Source: Acanthaster planci
Lineage: Eukaryota; Echinodermata; Asteroidea; Valvatida; Acanthasteridae
Direction of reading: 5' to 3'
Length of the DNA: 62,000 nucleotides
NCBI RefSeq assembly: GCF_001949145.1
Contig: NW_019091356.1
Span: forward strand, 737,660-799,659
The notes beneath the pieces were generated by a model. The model searched no databases. It was given only the letters and a program-made list of their open reading frames with translations, and was not told the origin of the DNA. A program made the translations under genes and the position numbers. Positions 38,013 to 52,900 of this stretch are shown piece after piece; within the stretch, counting starts at the first letter, position 1, and each line of letters opens with the position of its first letter.

Positions 38013-40873
38013 ATGACCCTTCTTCTCTTCAGCTGAGAAGGCCAAGGGAATATGAATATCGCTGGCAACATGCCCTGCCAGGAGGTTTTGAAAAGATGGA
38101 AGAGGCGATGTGTGGTTTGGAAAGCAGTTCTCAGCTTCATGAAGCCAGAATGAAGGATGTGATGAAGGAATTGGTGGATGTGCATTTTACAAGGGAATAA
38201 TTTACTACCAATAATTAGTTTGGTTGGTGAAATTTTACCAGTCATACCTTTTGGACAAAAGGTTTGGCATTTCGTTTGTTTCTGTGATCGAACTTTGCGC
38301 TCTGAGGAACTTCCAATATATACTGTCCAGTGTTTTCTGAGAGCCTTCACAAAAACAGATCCCTCTCTGTTGAGATTGATGCATCATTTATGTAATGTAA
38401 ATAACACTATAATCAACAGGTCAAAATCGATCTATGAATGGTCCTTACATGATCATAACCTGCAATGTAATCACCATCAACTGTGGAAAATAAATATCGG
38501 CTGTGGAAAAAACATTAGGGACAGTTGTAAAGTTGGAGCTTATCTAAGGCCAGTTGAACAAAACTGTTAAAATCTGTTTCAGTGTAGGTGCATGTAGTTT
38601 AATGTAAGCATAGTGGACTATCATTTCCTGTGCCAAGTTTACTTGCAGATTTGTTCAGATCTTATTTGATTTGTGTTGTGCCCAGCTTTGCAATGTTTAA
38701 AGTGTTGAACAGGGTAGGGAAACCTGTCTTTATGCAGTTTTGTTGAATTTTATATATTTGATTGTATTATATTGGTCGTATAAATTGTTTTATTTTTCAG
38801 AAATACTTTATTTATAGTGTTTTTGTATCCCCTTTGTGCAATGTAAAGAAGTTCACATCCAAGTATAAAGAATTCAAAGCTATTTTTAGTTTGTTTTTAC
38901 AGTGTTTTCATCCCAGGATTTTCCCGGGGAAAAATTAACACTCTGAGCGCTAAATTGCACGGTTAGTTTCTGCCTGTTGGAGTTGAAAAGGGCATACAGC
39001 TCTGCATTGTGGGAGAACTAAACATTTTTCAGGTTGTCAGCTGCAAGAGGGCGCTAGACAAGATTAGCAGTGTAACCTAGGTAGCTTCATCATTATATGT
39101 ATGTATATATTATATACTGAGAGATCATAGAGATGCACTGCGAAGAGTCGATCAACCAATCATATATCTGGCTCTTTAACAGAGCTGGGAGCTGTGCCTG
39201 ATGTTTAAACTACCCGTTGCTCGGTAAATTCTCTCTGCCTGAGATAAAAGCTGCCAACTTTCAAGGTTTTTATCCAAGACTTCTCAGAGCATGCCACATC
39301 CTTGGTTCTAGCAAATTCTGTTACATGTTGGCTTGCTATCTCTCTTGCTTTCAATTTGGCCTAGAACACCATTAAACCAAATGTTGACGTGGCAAGAGAT
39401 CTTCTGTGGAAGGCTTGACTTGTTATCAGGTCAGATTTAAGAAAGTCATCAGTAATAGCAACAATTAATATTGCAAAAATATGTAAAGTTGTGTTCACGG
39501 TTGTTAGAGTGTAGTTATCCCCAGCATGTTTTAAATTGCATTGTTACTGCCAAAGATAATTTGAAAGGAACATTTGCATCTTCTTTAGAATTTGTATATA
39601 CCACTCATTTCAATGCAGATTTTTATGAAAGTGTTTATATTAACATAAGGATAGGCAAAGGCATAATTGTTTTAACTTGGAGTTTTTTGTAATATTTAAT
39701 TGCCAAATGCGCTTAAATGCAGTTGATTGGAGTTCAGAGTGGCGAATTCTTCAAAGAAAACTTGCCAGTATACAGTTTCAATCCAGATAGACATGCAGCC
39801 ATGTTTGTACCAAAAATACTAGATCTTGTATATATTCAAGAATTTCTTAATGACAGACCCAGAAATAAAATATGAGGCAAAGAAAGTGATTTCCTGCTTA
39901 ACATTGATGTTAGTTTTATAAACCTAGTACATTGACAACTCTGTACAAAGAAGAAAAAAGATTTAAGATACATGTACTGCCAAAATTGAACAGTTGATCC
40001 CTTGAAAAAGAAAGAAATTTACATGAAACTCTTTTGTTATCTCATTTTAGACAACAAAAAAGGTGTTAGAAATGTTAATGTTTCCTGATTATAATCTATG
40101 TCACTGTTGAATAATGTTTTGTTGGTTTTAGTACTTTTCATGTTAGTATGTTTCTGTCAGTAGACATAGTTACAGACACTATTGTGTGCAATTGTCATTT
40201 GTTTACAACTCTATGTAAAATAAAGTTTCATTTGTGCATCAGGGCTTTCAATAAAAGAATGTTGAAGTTGAAAACTCATTTTGTGTTCAGAGTATCATAT
40301 GTGAATCCAAGGTTTCAAACAAGTCGGTATTTTGAAATTTCTGTTTTTAACAGATCTTTCAAATAGTTTGCTTTACTGTTGTTTTGCCAGGAGAGGCTTA
40401 CGGTTGGGCATTTGTCAGTGAGACTGAAAATATTGTTGGCAAGTAATTTCCTTGAATAGCATTCTGAAACTAACGATTGCCAATTTTCAGCCGGTTAGAG
40501 GCCAGAACAATTATTTATCAAGTACAAAGCATCAGAATTTGAAGCTATTTTGTGAGAAATTCATCCCAGTTTTTGTGAAGACCTATGATACAAATGCCGA
40601 CAGCAAAGGATAGTATGAAATTTTAACATTAAAGATCGTGGATGTAATTTAGTATTAGAAAACATTGTTTACAATGCCGCACGAATGGGGAACCGTGAAG
40701 TGAGCCACCTTGCGGCCAGGTCTGGTCATTGAATTTCATCAACGTGGAGATGATCATGATGGTGGACGGTCACTGATGAGGGAAAGATCTCTAGTCTAGA
40801 CCTATTTCCTCGGCGAAGAATCGCAGGAAAACTTTCATTTGCAGCAGTTGGGCAACTTCAAAGAGTGGTCAAG
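38013..40873 (+). other. 3' UTR of tetraspanin A and intergenic spacer
   Basis: Plus-strand AATAAA words at 38489, near 39866 and near 40219 are candidate poly(A) signals. No exon is recognised. The last part (about 40,650-40,873) is the presumed promoter of tetraspanin B. Confidence 0.4.
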
Positions 40874-40933
40874 ATGTGTGGGGGATTTACATGCAGCAGA
40901 AATGCGCTAATAGCGCTGAACAGTCTTTATATC
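40874..40933 (+). CDS. TSPAN13/31: Tetraspanin B exon 1
   Basis: [20 protein letters not shown], 20 codons, then donor GTAAGT. Matches MVCGGFxCSKNxLCALNxLY of TSPAN13/31. Only 60 bp, so not visible as a simple ORF. Confidence 0.93.
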
Positions 40934-43900
40934 GTAAGTAGCTAGCCCGATCTCCAATTTATTTTCGTCGTTCCCGGAGCAAGGAACTACATGTACTGTA
41001 CATGTTTATGCAATCACACGTATGAAGCCAGCCAAACCACCGTTCACCACCATGCACACATTTGTGGGCTCAACCAACCATAAAAACTTCACGTGTGATG
41101 CTTCTCAACCATAAGGCTCCTATTATCGGTGTATACATGTAATATTCAGGCTTTCTTTTCCTGAAAAAAATTCTCCTGTCCACAGTTTCCACACAAAAAA
41201 AGTGATACAGGATTCGAACCCCACAACCCACAGATCACAAACCACGAATGCTGAAAGTTTGAAGCCGCTCTACTATCGCAGTACACACAAGTTGCTGGTG
41301 TTTTTACTGTTAATATATTTGTAATACCTATGAACGGCTGCAACGCAAGTCTGATATTACATTGGACTTACACAATACATTACAACCACAGTGGTTGGGC
41401 TTACGTGTGATTGTATTTATATCTCGATTCCTACCCGTGGCTGTGGCTACATCATGGTGGCACATTCAAAGTTGCATGTCATAACATGGACTCTTCGTTA
41501 TCTGGTTATCATAACCAGACGGGCACATTCATTTATCATGTTCATATCCACATAACACCGGAGGGAAGAGTTCCATAGATAGACGCCAGTCATTATTTCC
41601 TACAGTGACCTCTACTTGCAAGTATTAGCCATCAGACAGCAAAAACAGGAGGGAAAATAGGTCCGTGAAGTCGTTTACTTAGAAAACACTTGCAATTGTT
41701 CATACCAGTCTCGTACTCATAGGGTTTGTGTATAGGGTGTCAAGCGGCATCCGTAAATGGAACTCTTTCCCAGGAAAATTCATGGTGAGCATGAAAGAAA
41801 AACTAAAGTGGCCGCATTTTGATGTTGTGCCAAAATTTGGTTGTTTATTCAATGATGATTAGTTTTTCCTGTTCACTGATGTTTGAGCAATTGATCGTTG
41901 CTCTGTTGTCTTGACATGGTCTTCAGCCAATAATAAAATTAGTTAAATGTCACACATCAGAATGCACAACTTGTTCTTGGAGCACTTCTGTTTCTTTCAT
42001 GATACACATGCATTGCTAGGCATTCAGGTGTACACGTCAAATAATTGTTGGAGTGTATTACATATACGTACATTACTGCTGTGCAAATCTAGTTCTAAAT
42101 GTATCGGTACATGTACAAAGTACGGGATACTTGGGTACAATTTAGGCTGAGGTTAAAGTTTGTCTTTGTGTTGTCTCAAAGACATGATAAAATTTGGTTC
42201 TAATTCAATGTTAACTTCATAAACAACAAGCGAGCCCAAGTAACAAATTTTTTAAAGTGAACTCAACCCTCACTTTGCAAAATCCTTCAAAATTCCCTGC
42301 AAGGTTTTGTAATTTTTTTAGGAATGAGGTCGTGGAACCCAGTCACGGTAACTATGCATGTATTGGGTGCAGTATTGCTAGATCTCTCTGCGCAATTGTT
42401 TGACTCTGCATAAATTCTCCAATTTTACTTCCCTTTTTTTGAAAGAGTCTTTCACAACCGTAAATTTATAAACACAAAAAAATTTGAAGGCGATTGGCTG
42501 ATGGTGGAATTATGAACAAAGTGTGAAGTATCTTTTCCTACCTCCATGGATCAACTGATCTCGCAAAGATCGAGCGATCACACTCAATACACGTACATGA
42601 GGGGTTTAGCGTCTCAAGATAGTTGAGTACGGTAAACATTTTTCTTGTTCCCAGTACAGTAAAGCATACTTTTCATATTAAAGAGTTCAGTATTCAATTT
42701 GAAATATTGTTCATTCTTTTGTTGAAACATTTTCTGTTCATTTCAAAATGTCAGTCCTTGCTTTCACAAGCTTCTTTTCCTCAGTCATCCCCACAAAAGA
42801 CATGCTTTCTTTTCCTATGACTGATTGGACATCATCATTGAGTGTGTTAAGATTACAATCAATATGAGAAGGAGTATTTGTAAGTGAACACTTAGCCTCC
42901 CTGGTTCCAAATGTGGAACTCTTCACATTTTCCTATGACTGGTTAAAGGTCAGGTCGGAATAGGATTAAGCCCTCACACTAAGCTCCCCTCCCCCAATCA
43001 AATAAACAGGACTTCCTGAATTCAATTAGTCTTCAGATTCTGCACCACTGGTCGATTGAGAGTAGGAGCCGGCTTTCAAAGCAACACATTTGTGCCCAGC
43101 AGTAGAAATTGACTTGGCCAGTAGCCTGTGTATGATCACCGGAGTTTGACTCACCGTGGACACATTACCAGTGTGGCTTTCATTTACTCCCTCAAATTAA
43201 TTCAACTGGGAATGTATGGTCTGCTCTTTCAAAATACAATGTAGGAATCACATCACAAGATTATGGGTCATTCTGTAAGTTTAGGGTTCAGTTTTTTCCT
43301 GTCCCATTTACATCTGGCATATGATTTTTTAATGTTAAAACTCATTTTGTAACGCCAAGATTTAATAAGTACTGCAAAGTACCCGCCAAACAAAAGTATA
43401 AACGTAACTTGAAATCACTTGATAATGGTATATCCTTTATCAAAGCATACATGTATATGTCAGGCATAATGGATGAAAAAATACATTGGACCCCAAATTT
43501 ATAGAATAAACCTTATAAGAAAAGAGTTACATTGACATTAATTTTTTTTCAGCTATGTGTCTTTCTTGGATGATTCTTTGCCATTAAAGCTATGATTCAT
43601 ACATATGCAAATTGCCTATTTTCCTGTTAGACCAACCTTTGCACAATGCCATGTTCTCTTTATTCAAACAGTAGCCCATGCTGTCTGCATGTGAACATAA
43701 TATTATATGGAAGTTACCAGGTACAGTACGGTATACATTCACTAACAGTAACAAACTGAAATCCATGAAACAAAGTACATACATGAACCGTTAATGCAGT
43801 TTTCCAGGCTGTTAAGTTTGTCAGTCACCACAAATTAGTGCGCAATTCTGTTTTTGATAACACTGTAAACCCCGGTCAACCCTTTCATTGAAGAAAAAGG

Positions 43901-46900
43901 TTATCAGAAAAGTTTATGATCGGGATTAATAGTATTAATGTTACTTCGGCTTCTTCAGTTGCTACATGCAGTTATTAAATAGGTAAACATCAAGTTTAGA
44001 GCTAGAAAGAAGTTGAAAAGAAATCAGGAGTCCAAACAGTTGTGTGAGTGTTCAGGATTTGTATTCAATGACTCCTTGTACTTGCGAGGTAAAACTGTCT
44101 AAACATCCAAAATGAGTTGAGTTACGTAACATCTCTGCAACATATCATCAGATTTACATGTACATGAAGTCTTCAGTGTTGACAAGATATCATCCCAAGC
44201 TTTGATTTGAAATGGAAAACAATGATTTCTGACAATCAGTTTGGGAGAAAATAAATATTATTTTTGGATTACATATTTTTGGGGTCACCCTGTATAGTGT
44301 GCATGCCCTTTGTTCTGTGTAATAAAACTACATGTGCATGTATAAGCCCATGACATTGCACATGTGTTGAGTTACTGGTAGGCCTGCACATTCATAACAC
44401 AGAACTGTTTTTATATGTGCACATTTATGGTCCATGCACTGCTCATGTTTTATATCTTTTATTAACTGAAAGCTGATGCTTTCCGTCCTGGACTATGAAA
44501 CTGGTTTTGGATTTCAAAACCAATGCTTTACCTCTTTATGATCTCACCATTTCCTGGAAAAAAATTTAATTCTTCAGGTACAATGTGCAAGTCTGGTCTT
44601 GCACATTGCATGCATCCCGGATGGTTGATTCAACATTAGAGTGAACTCATTGTCAAATGAAGTTTGTCACCCTCAGTGCGTACCATAATTTATGATTTGC
44701 AACATATTCAGATGTACTTTTATGTCATGCAGTAGCCCACGAAGACCTTTGATTGCTGATAAGCTTGTCCAAATCACTTCTCAGCGTAAATGTTTTTTTT
44801 TAATTCAAGATCCACCAAATTTAGCTGCTAAGCAAAGAAATCCTGATAACCATTACTGCTTTCATACAACCCCGGATGCAAAGAATATTTCCTTTCCATT
44901 TGTGAAACATTTTCCATTGAGTAACATGTATTTTATTGCCATGGTTTGTTGGATAGCATTGTTCAAAGGACTGTGACAAGTCTAATTCCAATCAGCAGAT
45001 GACATCATAGTACACAGTTTATTGGTAATGCACCATACACCATGTACATGTAATTTATACCATTACTGGTGACCTTTAGCACTTGCATACAATTTACTGC
45101 TCATCTGAGGTTGTATTGTCATTGACACGTGGTTGAACCATTGTATGTAGGGAACATATGGATTGTGGGATTTTGCAATACTGGTAATTATGATAATTGA
45201 TCGAGATCATTTCATGACTAATATACATGTAGTGTATTGTACACATGTACAAGTACACATAAACTCTCTGGTTCATGCTGTTTTGTGAAACAGCACAAAA
45301 ACATCCAATGAAAAAAGGATAAAATATCAACAAAATAGCTTGCTCAACTGTCTCTAGTCAAGACAGGAAGCTAATTGAAGCTAATTGTACTGTGCTTACA
45401 TGTACTTGCCTTGTTATACAATTGTTTCAGTTACATGCAAGCCTATGTGCTACATTAGCACTGCCTACATCCTGAGGTATTTTTATCTATGTAATTTAGA
45501 AATCCATTAGCTAATTGATCACTAAGACAGACATTTTGCTGGTATTTACTCCGAACATGTACATGTATCTACTTCATAATTGATGGTAGACTCTTTGATG
45601 TCCTGTGGGAAGGGGAAGGTAGAACGTTTACTAAAATTCTTCCTTTTTGACATTTTTTTTTGGTGAAAACCTTTTCATGCAAATAAAGGGTTACTCTGAT
45701 TGTATTTCATTTTTTCAGTGTTTTAGCATACCTACATGTGGATGTAGATGTAGATGTGTGTGACATATTTTGGTATTCCTCATGAGTTGGACATTCAGTA
45801 CTTGTAAATGAAAGCATACATTGTAGGTCTTTGGAGATACTCCGGGTGGGAGCTATAAGATTGGCTGTGCCGGTACACTGACTCGCATGATATGAAACAC
45901 ATTTGAAGTATGACACTCGTTATTTCTGTAATAGCGACAGTACAGCATTGAGCATGGTTAACAGACTGCCTGCTGCATGTGCTGTGTGTATGGACACAAA
46001 TGCACAGTGGGTTTATTATGATTGATCATGTGCTTGCAGATTTGGGAAGGTCAAGCCTCATTTCCAGCAAAAATATGAAGTTGATGTAAAATCTACTGGT
46101 GAAGAGAATCCTTCAGAAATGTTCAATGTTCTGTCACAAGTTTGTACATGTCATGTATCTCAGTTCTCCACCATCTGTTCTATGCACACATTGAAATGTA
46201 CACAAATCAAGTGAGAAGGTCATGAACTGGTACCCTGTAAGGCGTATATCAACATACGTGTATATTATACATGTACTTCTATACAGTATTTACAATACAA
46301 AAAATATATGTACCATAGATTTGTCGTGTAAAATACGGGCTGCATCGATCAGAATGAACATTTTGATTGTCGACTTTCTTTAAATTCTAAACCAGAATTG
46401 TACTTACTTAATATAGATGTTTGTTGCTATTGCGAATCAATTCTTCACATGTGTACAGGTAGGTTAACGGAAAACAATTCTCCTCAAAAATTGCTCCAAG
46501 GAATTTTACTTTATTAGATTTTTGAAACGTGGATTCTTGAGTGTTTGGAAATCCAGGGCAGTGAGGCGATGTCAATTTAGCCTGGGAGCACTAGATGATT
46601 TACATGGCGAATGCTTGGCGGTTTATCCAGCCTCCTGTAAGCTAATCTATCAGGCATTTCTATTGCTTGGAGCCAGTGGCCATCTTGTTGTTTAGAAGAC
46701 GTGGTTATTATTCTAATGTTAGATTGATTAATGATTGCTACATGTACGTGTCTTGAAATGATGTGCTTGGATGGTTTGCGTACAGTTTCAATCTTTGTCA
46801 AGAGCTGTAATGAAAAATTGATGAATTTTTAGCAAAGATTTGAAAATGTCAGAGGACAAACTCTCCGGGTATTTTCTTTTTTTTTACTGATGATTGCGCG

Positions 46901-49900
46901 ATTAGTGATCGGTGAAGCTGAACTTTGCACTTTGAGATCTCTAATGCAGTAACAAATTTAGAAATGACTCATATGGTTACGTGTAAGTCACCCTGAGCAC
47001 TGCACCTTAAAACCTTCCTTCTGCTGTAACCGTCAAAAACAGTCAAAAATGCCTTCCCCTTGATTTCCCCCAGTACACAGACACATATGGGGAATTTGAC
47101 TGATTTTGACGGATATGACAACTGTGTCATTAAGGTATCTTTGCATAGGAGGGTTTCAAATAAGCCCAAATCCAATTCCCCCATTCCACAGTAGTTGACT
47201 GTATGGTTAGTCCATTCTGTGTTACATGTACACCTAAATGCACATGTGCCCTACTCCATGCATACATGTGTGCTACCGGGACCTGTTTAGATTTTGGCTT
47301 ATTTTTACCAATTCAAAGAATGAGGCATTACTCTGCTGTATGAATTAACCCTAAGAGTCCCAAATCCTCCAATTTCAATACAATTTTACATACACTCTGG
47401 GGGGTTAGGGTTTTAAATTTGAGGAGAACGCATACATGTATGATGTGACGATTTTTTTTTATACCGTACAGTAGATGCAAGCATAAAGTGTTGAATTTGA
47501 AGCTCATTCTGAGTGAACCAGGTACACGTAAAAGACAAACACTGCTCACAGTCAAACTCCAGGGTATCAGGATTGGGATTACATTTGATATCACTGTGAA
47601 ATTGTCCAGATAACTGGGATTACTCCAGATGGAAATGATCAAGGAGATGTAAATAATTTGGAGGCTGTGCTTGGCAAGACATCTACTCATATCGTTCATG
47701 TCAGTGCACATTGTGAGTGTTCATATGAAACACTTGTACGGCGCTGCACACCAATCTATCGCTTCCCTGCTATGCAACACCCATATGTTGGTTGATCATT
47801 GACCATTGACAAGATGAGCAGTCTCACCACAACATCATGCCATAACTCAAGACCTCTCTGACAATACTACCTACATGTAGCAATATCTAGCACCATTTGT
47901 GTGAGTACTAAGTACATTATTGATCCAAATCCTGAAGCTGGATAATTGGATAGTTAAAATTGCTCTTACTTTGATAGATTGTGGTTTATATAATAAACAG
48001 AAATAACATTGTGACAGGCACATGCATGGTCTTGAATTTGCCCGTACATTAATTTTTTACCTAGTAGAGCTTTTGAAAAACTCCTTTTTTTATGGTTGTT
48101 TAACTTTTAAACACTTATTCTTTTTTGTACTGTACGTTAGTAAAATGATAAGAATAAATGTAATTTTGGTTTTGCATTTTTTGTGAGTTCAAAAGAAATC
48201 CACACCTTTCTTTTGAAATAATTTACACAGAGGTCTTTAATCTCGCATAATTTATGTCTTGGCAGAATAGTCAAATTCCATACTGCCTTACTCTTGTACA
48301 TGCATATGCATAAACCAGAAACGGAGATTTACATGTTTTCTCAGCTAGGAATATTGACTATCCTAGCTTGGTCAGTGTTACTGTGGAAGAAACATAAAAC
48401 CAGACCCTCCCAAATTCTTTAAAAAATGCTGAAATATATTTGAGAATTATTAAGAATTTTAGCAGATATGTATATCCTTGTCAGTTTTACAACAGAAAAA
48501 ATTTGATTCCCTTAGAAACCTGAAGCACATGTATAAGATAGTGTGGGGAAGATTTCATTGCATTTACACTTCCAGAAAAATGTTTCAGGAGTTCAGCGTT
48601 GTTAACTGTATGTAAACCTTCTCTGAGCTAAAAGTCAGGATGATAAATTCTCAGGGAGAGCCAGTCTATGACATGCTATGAATCACTTTTTGTTTGTTTT
48701 CTTTCCTTATCTTTCTATCAGATTGTAGCTTTGATCCTGATCATTGTTCCACCAGTTGCTAAGAGCGCTGCCTACGTCTCTAGCATGTACATCGTGGGCG
48801 GGATCATTGCCTGCGGAATCTTCCTATTTGCAGTAGCCATTATTGGTCTGGTGGGAGCGCTTAAACATCATCAAGTGTGTCTCTTCTTTGTATCCTTGGC
48901 AACTCAGCTCTTTCCATGTGAATACATTTTAAGAAATCTTTGGAGATCAGAAATCTCAGTTTTAAAAGTCATGCCCAACATCCCTTCGCCTTCTTCAAAA
49001 TACTTCATGGAGCAAAACAACAAGCTTGTCCTGAATTTGGTTCAAGAACTAGAACAAAAGGGTTTTGTTGCTCGGGTCTAGAAATTAATCAAACACAACA
49101 GTTTTGCCCTCTCATTTTGCATTCCATTCAGTATTGTAAGGGTTAATGGAAGGTGTCATCTTTACAACTGTGGAATGTGATCATCTCAAGCCATGCTTTG
49201 AGTCAAACCGACTGACCGACCGACTGGCTGACTGACTAATCTTGTATAACTGACTAAGTAGTATTGTGAATTTCTTAGGCCATTCCACCAGTGACCTTGA
49301 ATGTCTAGTGAATGTGACTGTCATTAAAAAGTGTGCACAAACCCCTCCCCCGCCCAGATCTCGCTGATCAGGTTAATAGTTCAACAGAAAAATGTACCAC
49401 ATTGTAACAAGACACTTAGCTTTTGTTTTCTGATATTTGTACATTTGTTGAAAATTGTATGTAAAGTTCTCATTAGCATGAGCCCATCTGTGTAGATTTA
49501 TTTCAAAATTTCAGTTTCTTGAAAGTTTTATATTTGTCTTTGCATTTCGTTTCATTTTTACTAATTGATCCTATTTTCATTTGCATCATATCAAAACATT
49601 GTTTTCCTGAGTTGTTACTACCTGTTGCACAGTACATGGTGATCTTGTTCCTAGTGTTCCTGATTCAGTTTTCAGTCTCCATTGCTTGCTTGGCACTTGG
49701 CAAAGAACAGCGAGGAAAGCTGGTGAAAGCTAGCTGGAAAAATTCTAGCAACGGTACAAAGTCGGACATTCAGAAAGGCCTGGATTGCTGTGGGTTTGAT
49801 GCAAATGACACCACGCACCCTTCCTGCCACGAGGTATACCACCCGTTTTGATTTTGGAATAATTTGAAGTTCCTTCTCAGCTGAGTGCCGCTGGAGATTG

Positions 49901-52900
49901 GCACAAAGAGGCCATTTTACAACTCCAGTGTCACTATCTTAAGGCACTTTTATCTGCATCAAGCGGCTACCTACCCTAAGCCCCACATTCCACCCCAAAT
50001 CTGAAAAAGCCCATTTAAAAAATTGGATAGAAATTAAAACTATAAAGATGAACAAAGAAATGGACTGGAGCAGGATTTGAACCTGTGACCTCTGGAACAC
50101 CATACTGGTGCTCTACCAACTGAGCTATCCTGCCCTATGTTGGTGGCTTTCCCCATTTGTCAATTATCTTTGTTCAGGGGCACTAATCAGAAGCCAAGTA
50201 ACCTGAACATTATAGCTAAGGATCACATTCCAATTATACATGCTGCAACCTGGGAAGTGGTGAACAGGGATTGCTTGGGGGGATGTGGCTTTTTGAACAC
50301 ACATCATGAAGCAAACTATATAGGGAAACTGACTAGGTCCTTACATATCATAACTGATAGCTCAGTTGGTAGAGCAATGGTCCAGTATTCCGAAGGTCAC
50401 AGGTTCAAAGCCTGCTCCAGTCAATTCTTTTGTTCATCGTTATAATCATATATAAGCATCTAGTAAGTTGCCCTGTATAGTTTGTTTCAGAAGTTAAAAC
50501 TGTTAATAATCCCAGGAAAACTGTCAAACAATTCCAAAGCTTGTTGGCATGTTGACCATTGCACGGAAAACAGTCAGCTGTCATTTGTGAGTGTAAAACA
50601 GTTTTCTGCTGTCTTTGGCAATTAATTCAGTTCACCTATTGAGTTGAATACTCCAATAAACTAGCACATTACTCCTAGCTACCCCAAGTCACTCCAACTG
50701 TAGGTTTTATCAAGGTTGGGCTGATTCCGTGACATACATTGTGAAGTTGTTAGTCAACTTTGTTGGATTGAGGACGAAATGCCTAGGGTGATGGTGTTGG
50801 ATTTGGTTTGAGTGTAGACACACAGCGGTTGCTCCAGGGAGTGACTGGCAAGTGGTACCATGTGTTGGACTGTGCTTGATTTTGTCAGGTTTGACACTGC
50901 TACTTTGCAAGTCACCCGTACACTGCAGAGACCTATCCATACCAAATGACTCAAACTTCAACACTGCTGACCTGTTACAGTTGAACAGACTCTGTCCAGT
51001 CACAAGCCAGTTATTAAAGTGACCCCCTTGTCGCAGTTATCTGTTGAACTTCTGTAGGCTCAATACCAATGTTATATTCAAGTCCATCATAAGTCCCTGT
51101 AAGTCCATCACAAGTCCCTATAAGTTCATCACAAGTCCCTGTTAGTCCATCACAAGTCCCTGTTAGTCCATCACAAGTCCCTGTAACTCCCTGTAAGTCC
51201 ATCACTTAACAAGTCATTCAGTCTTAAGCCAATTCACAAAATATTCAAATGAGCTGTGACAAAAACATTCTTTTGTCATTGTTCACCCTATTATTTATGA
51301 CTGGCCTTGTGAAAGGACTTGTGACTGACTTGTGATGGACTCGAATACAACACTGCTCAATAATGTATCTAGTACGGTATAAAAACCCAGGGGATTAGAT
51401 AATATTTGTGAATAGAAATGTTGCCTTTATGGTTCTGTTGTCTATTTGTCTTTGCAGGTACAATGCTGTAAAACTGGTGAAAACTGCTCCGATTGTAAGC
51501 CTTGTAAAGACAAGTTGGATGATGTGTTTTACCAAGGTCTTCACTACTCGGGCGGAGTTGGTCTCTTCTTTAGTTTTACAGAGGTAGGTCAGGTTGCTAT
51601 CCTTTGATTGTCATGTTGGCATGATGGTTAGGTTATTAAGAGCCTTGATGTGTGATCGGAGGATCGTTATTCTTTATCCAAACAACATCATAAACCATCA
51701 TATCAGTGTCAAGATGTCTGTATGTTTTAGGTTGGTTGAAACCTCTTAATCCATTTTTGACTTCTTGTGATGGTGAAAAAGTGCCAGAGTTTGAATGAAT
51801 TTTTGTTACTGTAGTCATTTTTTTAAAACCAGAAAGGGAAATGAGAAATTTGAAATCAGGTGTCAACAAGACAAAGAAAACTTAGCTCAGCACTTCTCAT
51901 ACTGAGAAGGTGTCTCTTAACTAACTGTATCTCAGTGGAAAAGAGTTATCCAGCTCTACACCAATCAGAAATTAGGATGCAAAATTTGTCATTGTTTTCT
52001 TACATGTACTTCATTTGAACTTGGCCTAAAGGCGTTGCCATAGCTACTCACATTGTACTAGATGGAGATTTGTCACCAGCCATCACCTCTGTTCCCTTCT
52101 GTCTCATATCAGTCTTTTCAAACGTTTCTCCATCAATACACAGAAAACCTTGAATATTCAGTGATAAAAGCTTTCCATGTTGAAGTCGTTCCTCATTCGC
52201 TTTCACCTCACTCCTCTTATTTTTATGTTTGCACGTCCCTGCACATTAGAGAGATTATCCTCTATGCATGACTGTAAGAGGGCGCTCTTACCTTGAATGA
52301 AACGTACCTGAAGTAAAAGGGGTCATTACAGTGCATTGTAAGCAGAACTAGAATGTTACAAAGGACAGTGTTAAGGTTTCCTCCCAAAGTGCATGTGTAA
52401 GTTTCACTGGTTTGGAAGAGTTTAGAACGTACAGTTCATGCACCACCATTCACTTATGAGTGCCATCTCATTCTAAGTAAAATCTCCCCATTCAACTGTT
52501 TCAAGAAGCCTGGCAGTGTAAAGGTTTCCTCCCAAAGTTGTAGTTGTGGCAGAAAGCAATGGAAGTCAATGGATACTGGCTGTGACTGTGTGCCATAGAC
52601 ATGTGTGATACATGCAGCTGTAGCCAGTTGATTTGGACATGACGTGACTGTGCTGGTGCTAATGTCGCATGTGCTTCTCTAGATTGGATTTGAAAGCTAC
52701 TGCAGTCAGCCCAACAATGAATCTGCTGATAGGTGTTGACCCCGTAGATCTTCACCTTAGCAGTAAACAGCCATTATTTCTGCTGTTTTATTCCCAGACT
52801 CAAATGACTGAAGTTTTTTTTGGCCACCACATTGTTGCAATAAAATATTAAAACCATTTAAGTAAATTAACATTTGGTGGTGGCATCTAGCGATGCAGGT

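Larger units (their letters stand above)
40934..48721 (+). other. Intron 1 of tetraspanin B (7.8 kb)
   Basis: Contains a possible SINE (41150-41320), MITE family R1 copy 5 (43265-43512), a TTAA micro-element (47345-47416) and many ACATGTAC words. No exon is recognised on either strand. Confidence 0.5.
49834..51457 (+). other. Intron 3 of tetraspanin B
   Basis: Contains the pair of inverted tRNA-like units (50062-50490) and the GTCAC-type element with 21-bp minisatellite (51071-51351). Confidence 0.6.

Noticed and set aside
49042-49082. Repeat shared with 59094 (CAAGARCTAGAACAAAAGG)
   Set aside because: Similarity covers about 20 bases only and does not extend; may be chance.
50062-50135. 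A functional tRNA gene (also 50353-50422, 58742-58813 and 58832-58904)
   Set aside because: A and B boxes are good in the better copies, but the acceptor-stem halves do not pair and the units share flanks with one another, so these are tRNA-derived repeats.
51081-51201. CRISPR-like spaced repeats (also 22138-22315)
   Set aside because: Eukaryotic context, no cas genes, spacers are 2-7 bases or absent, and repeats derive from element ends.
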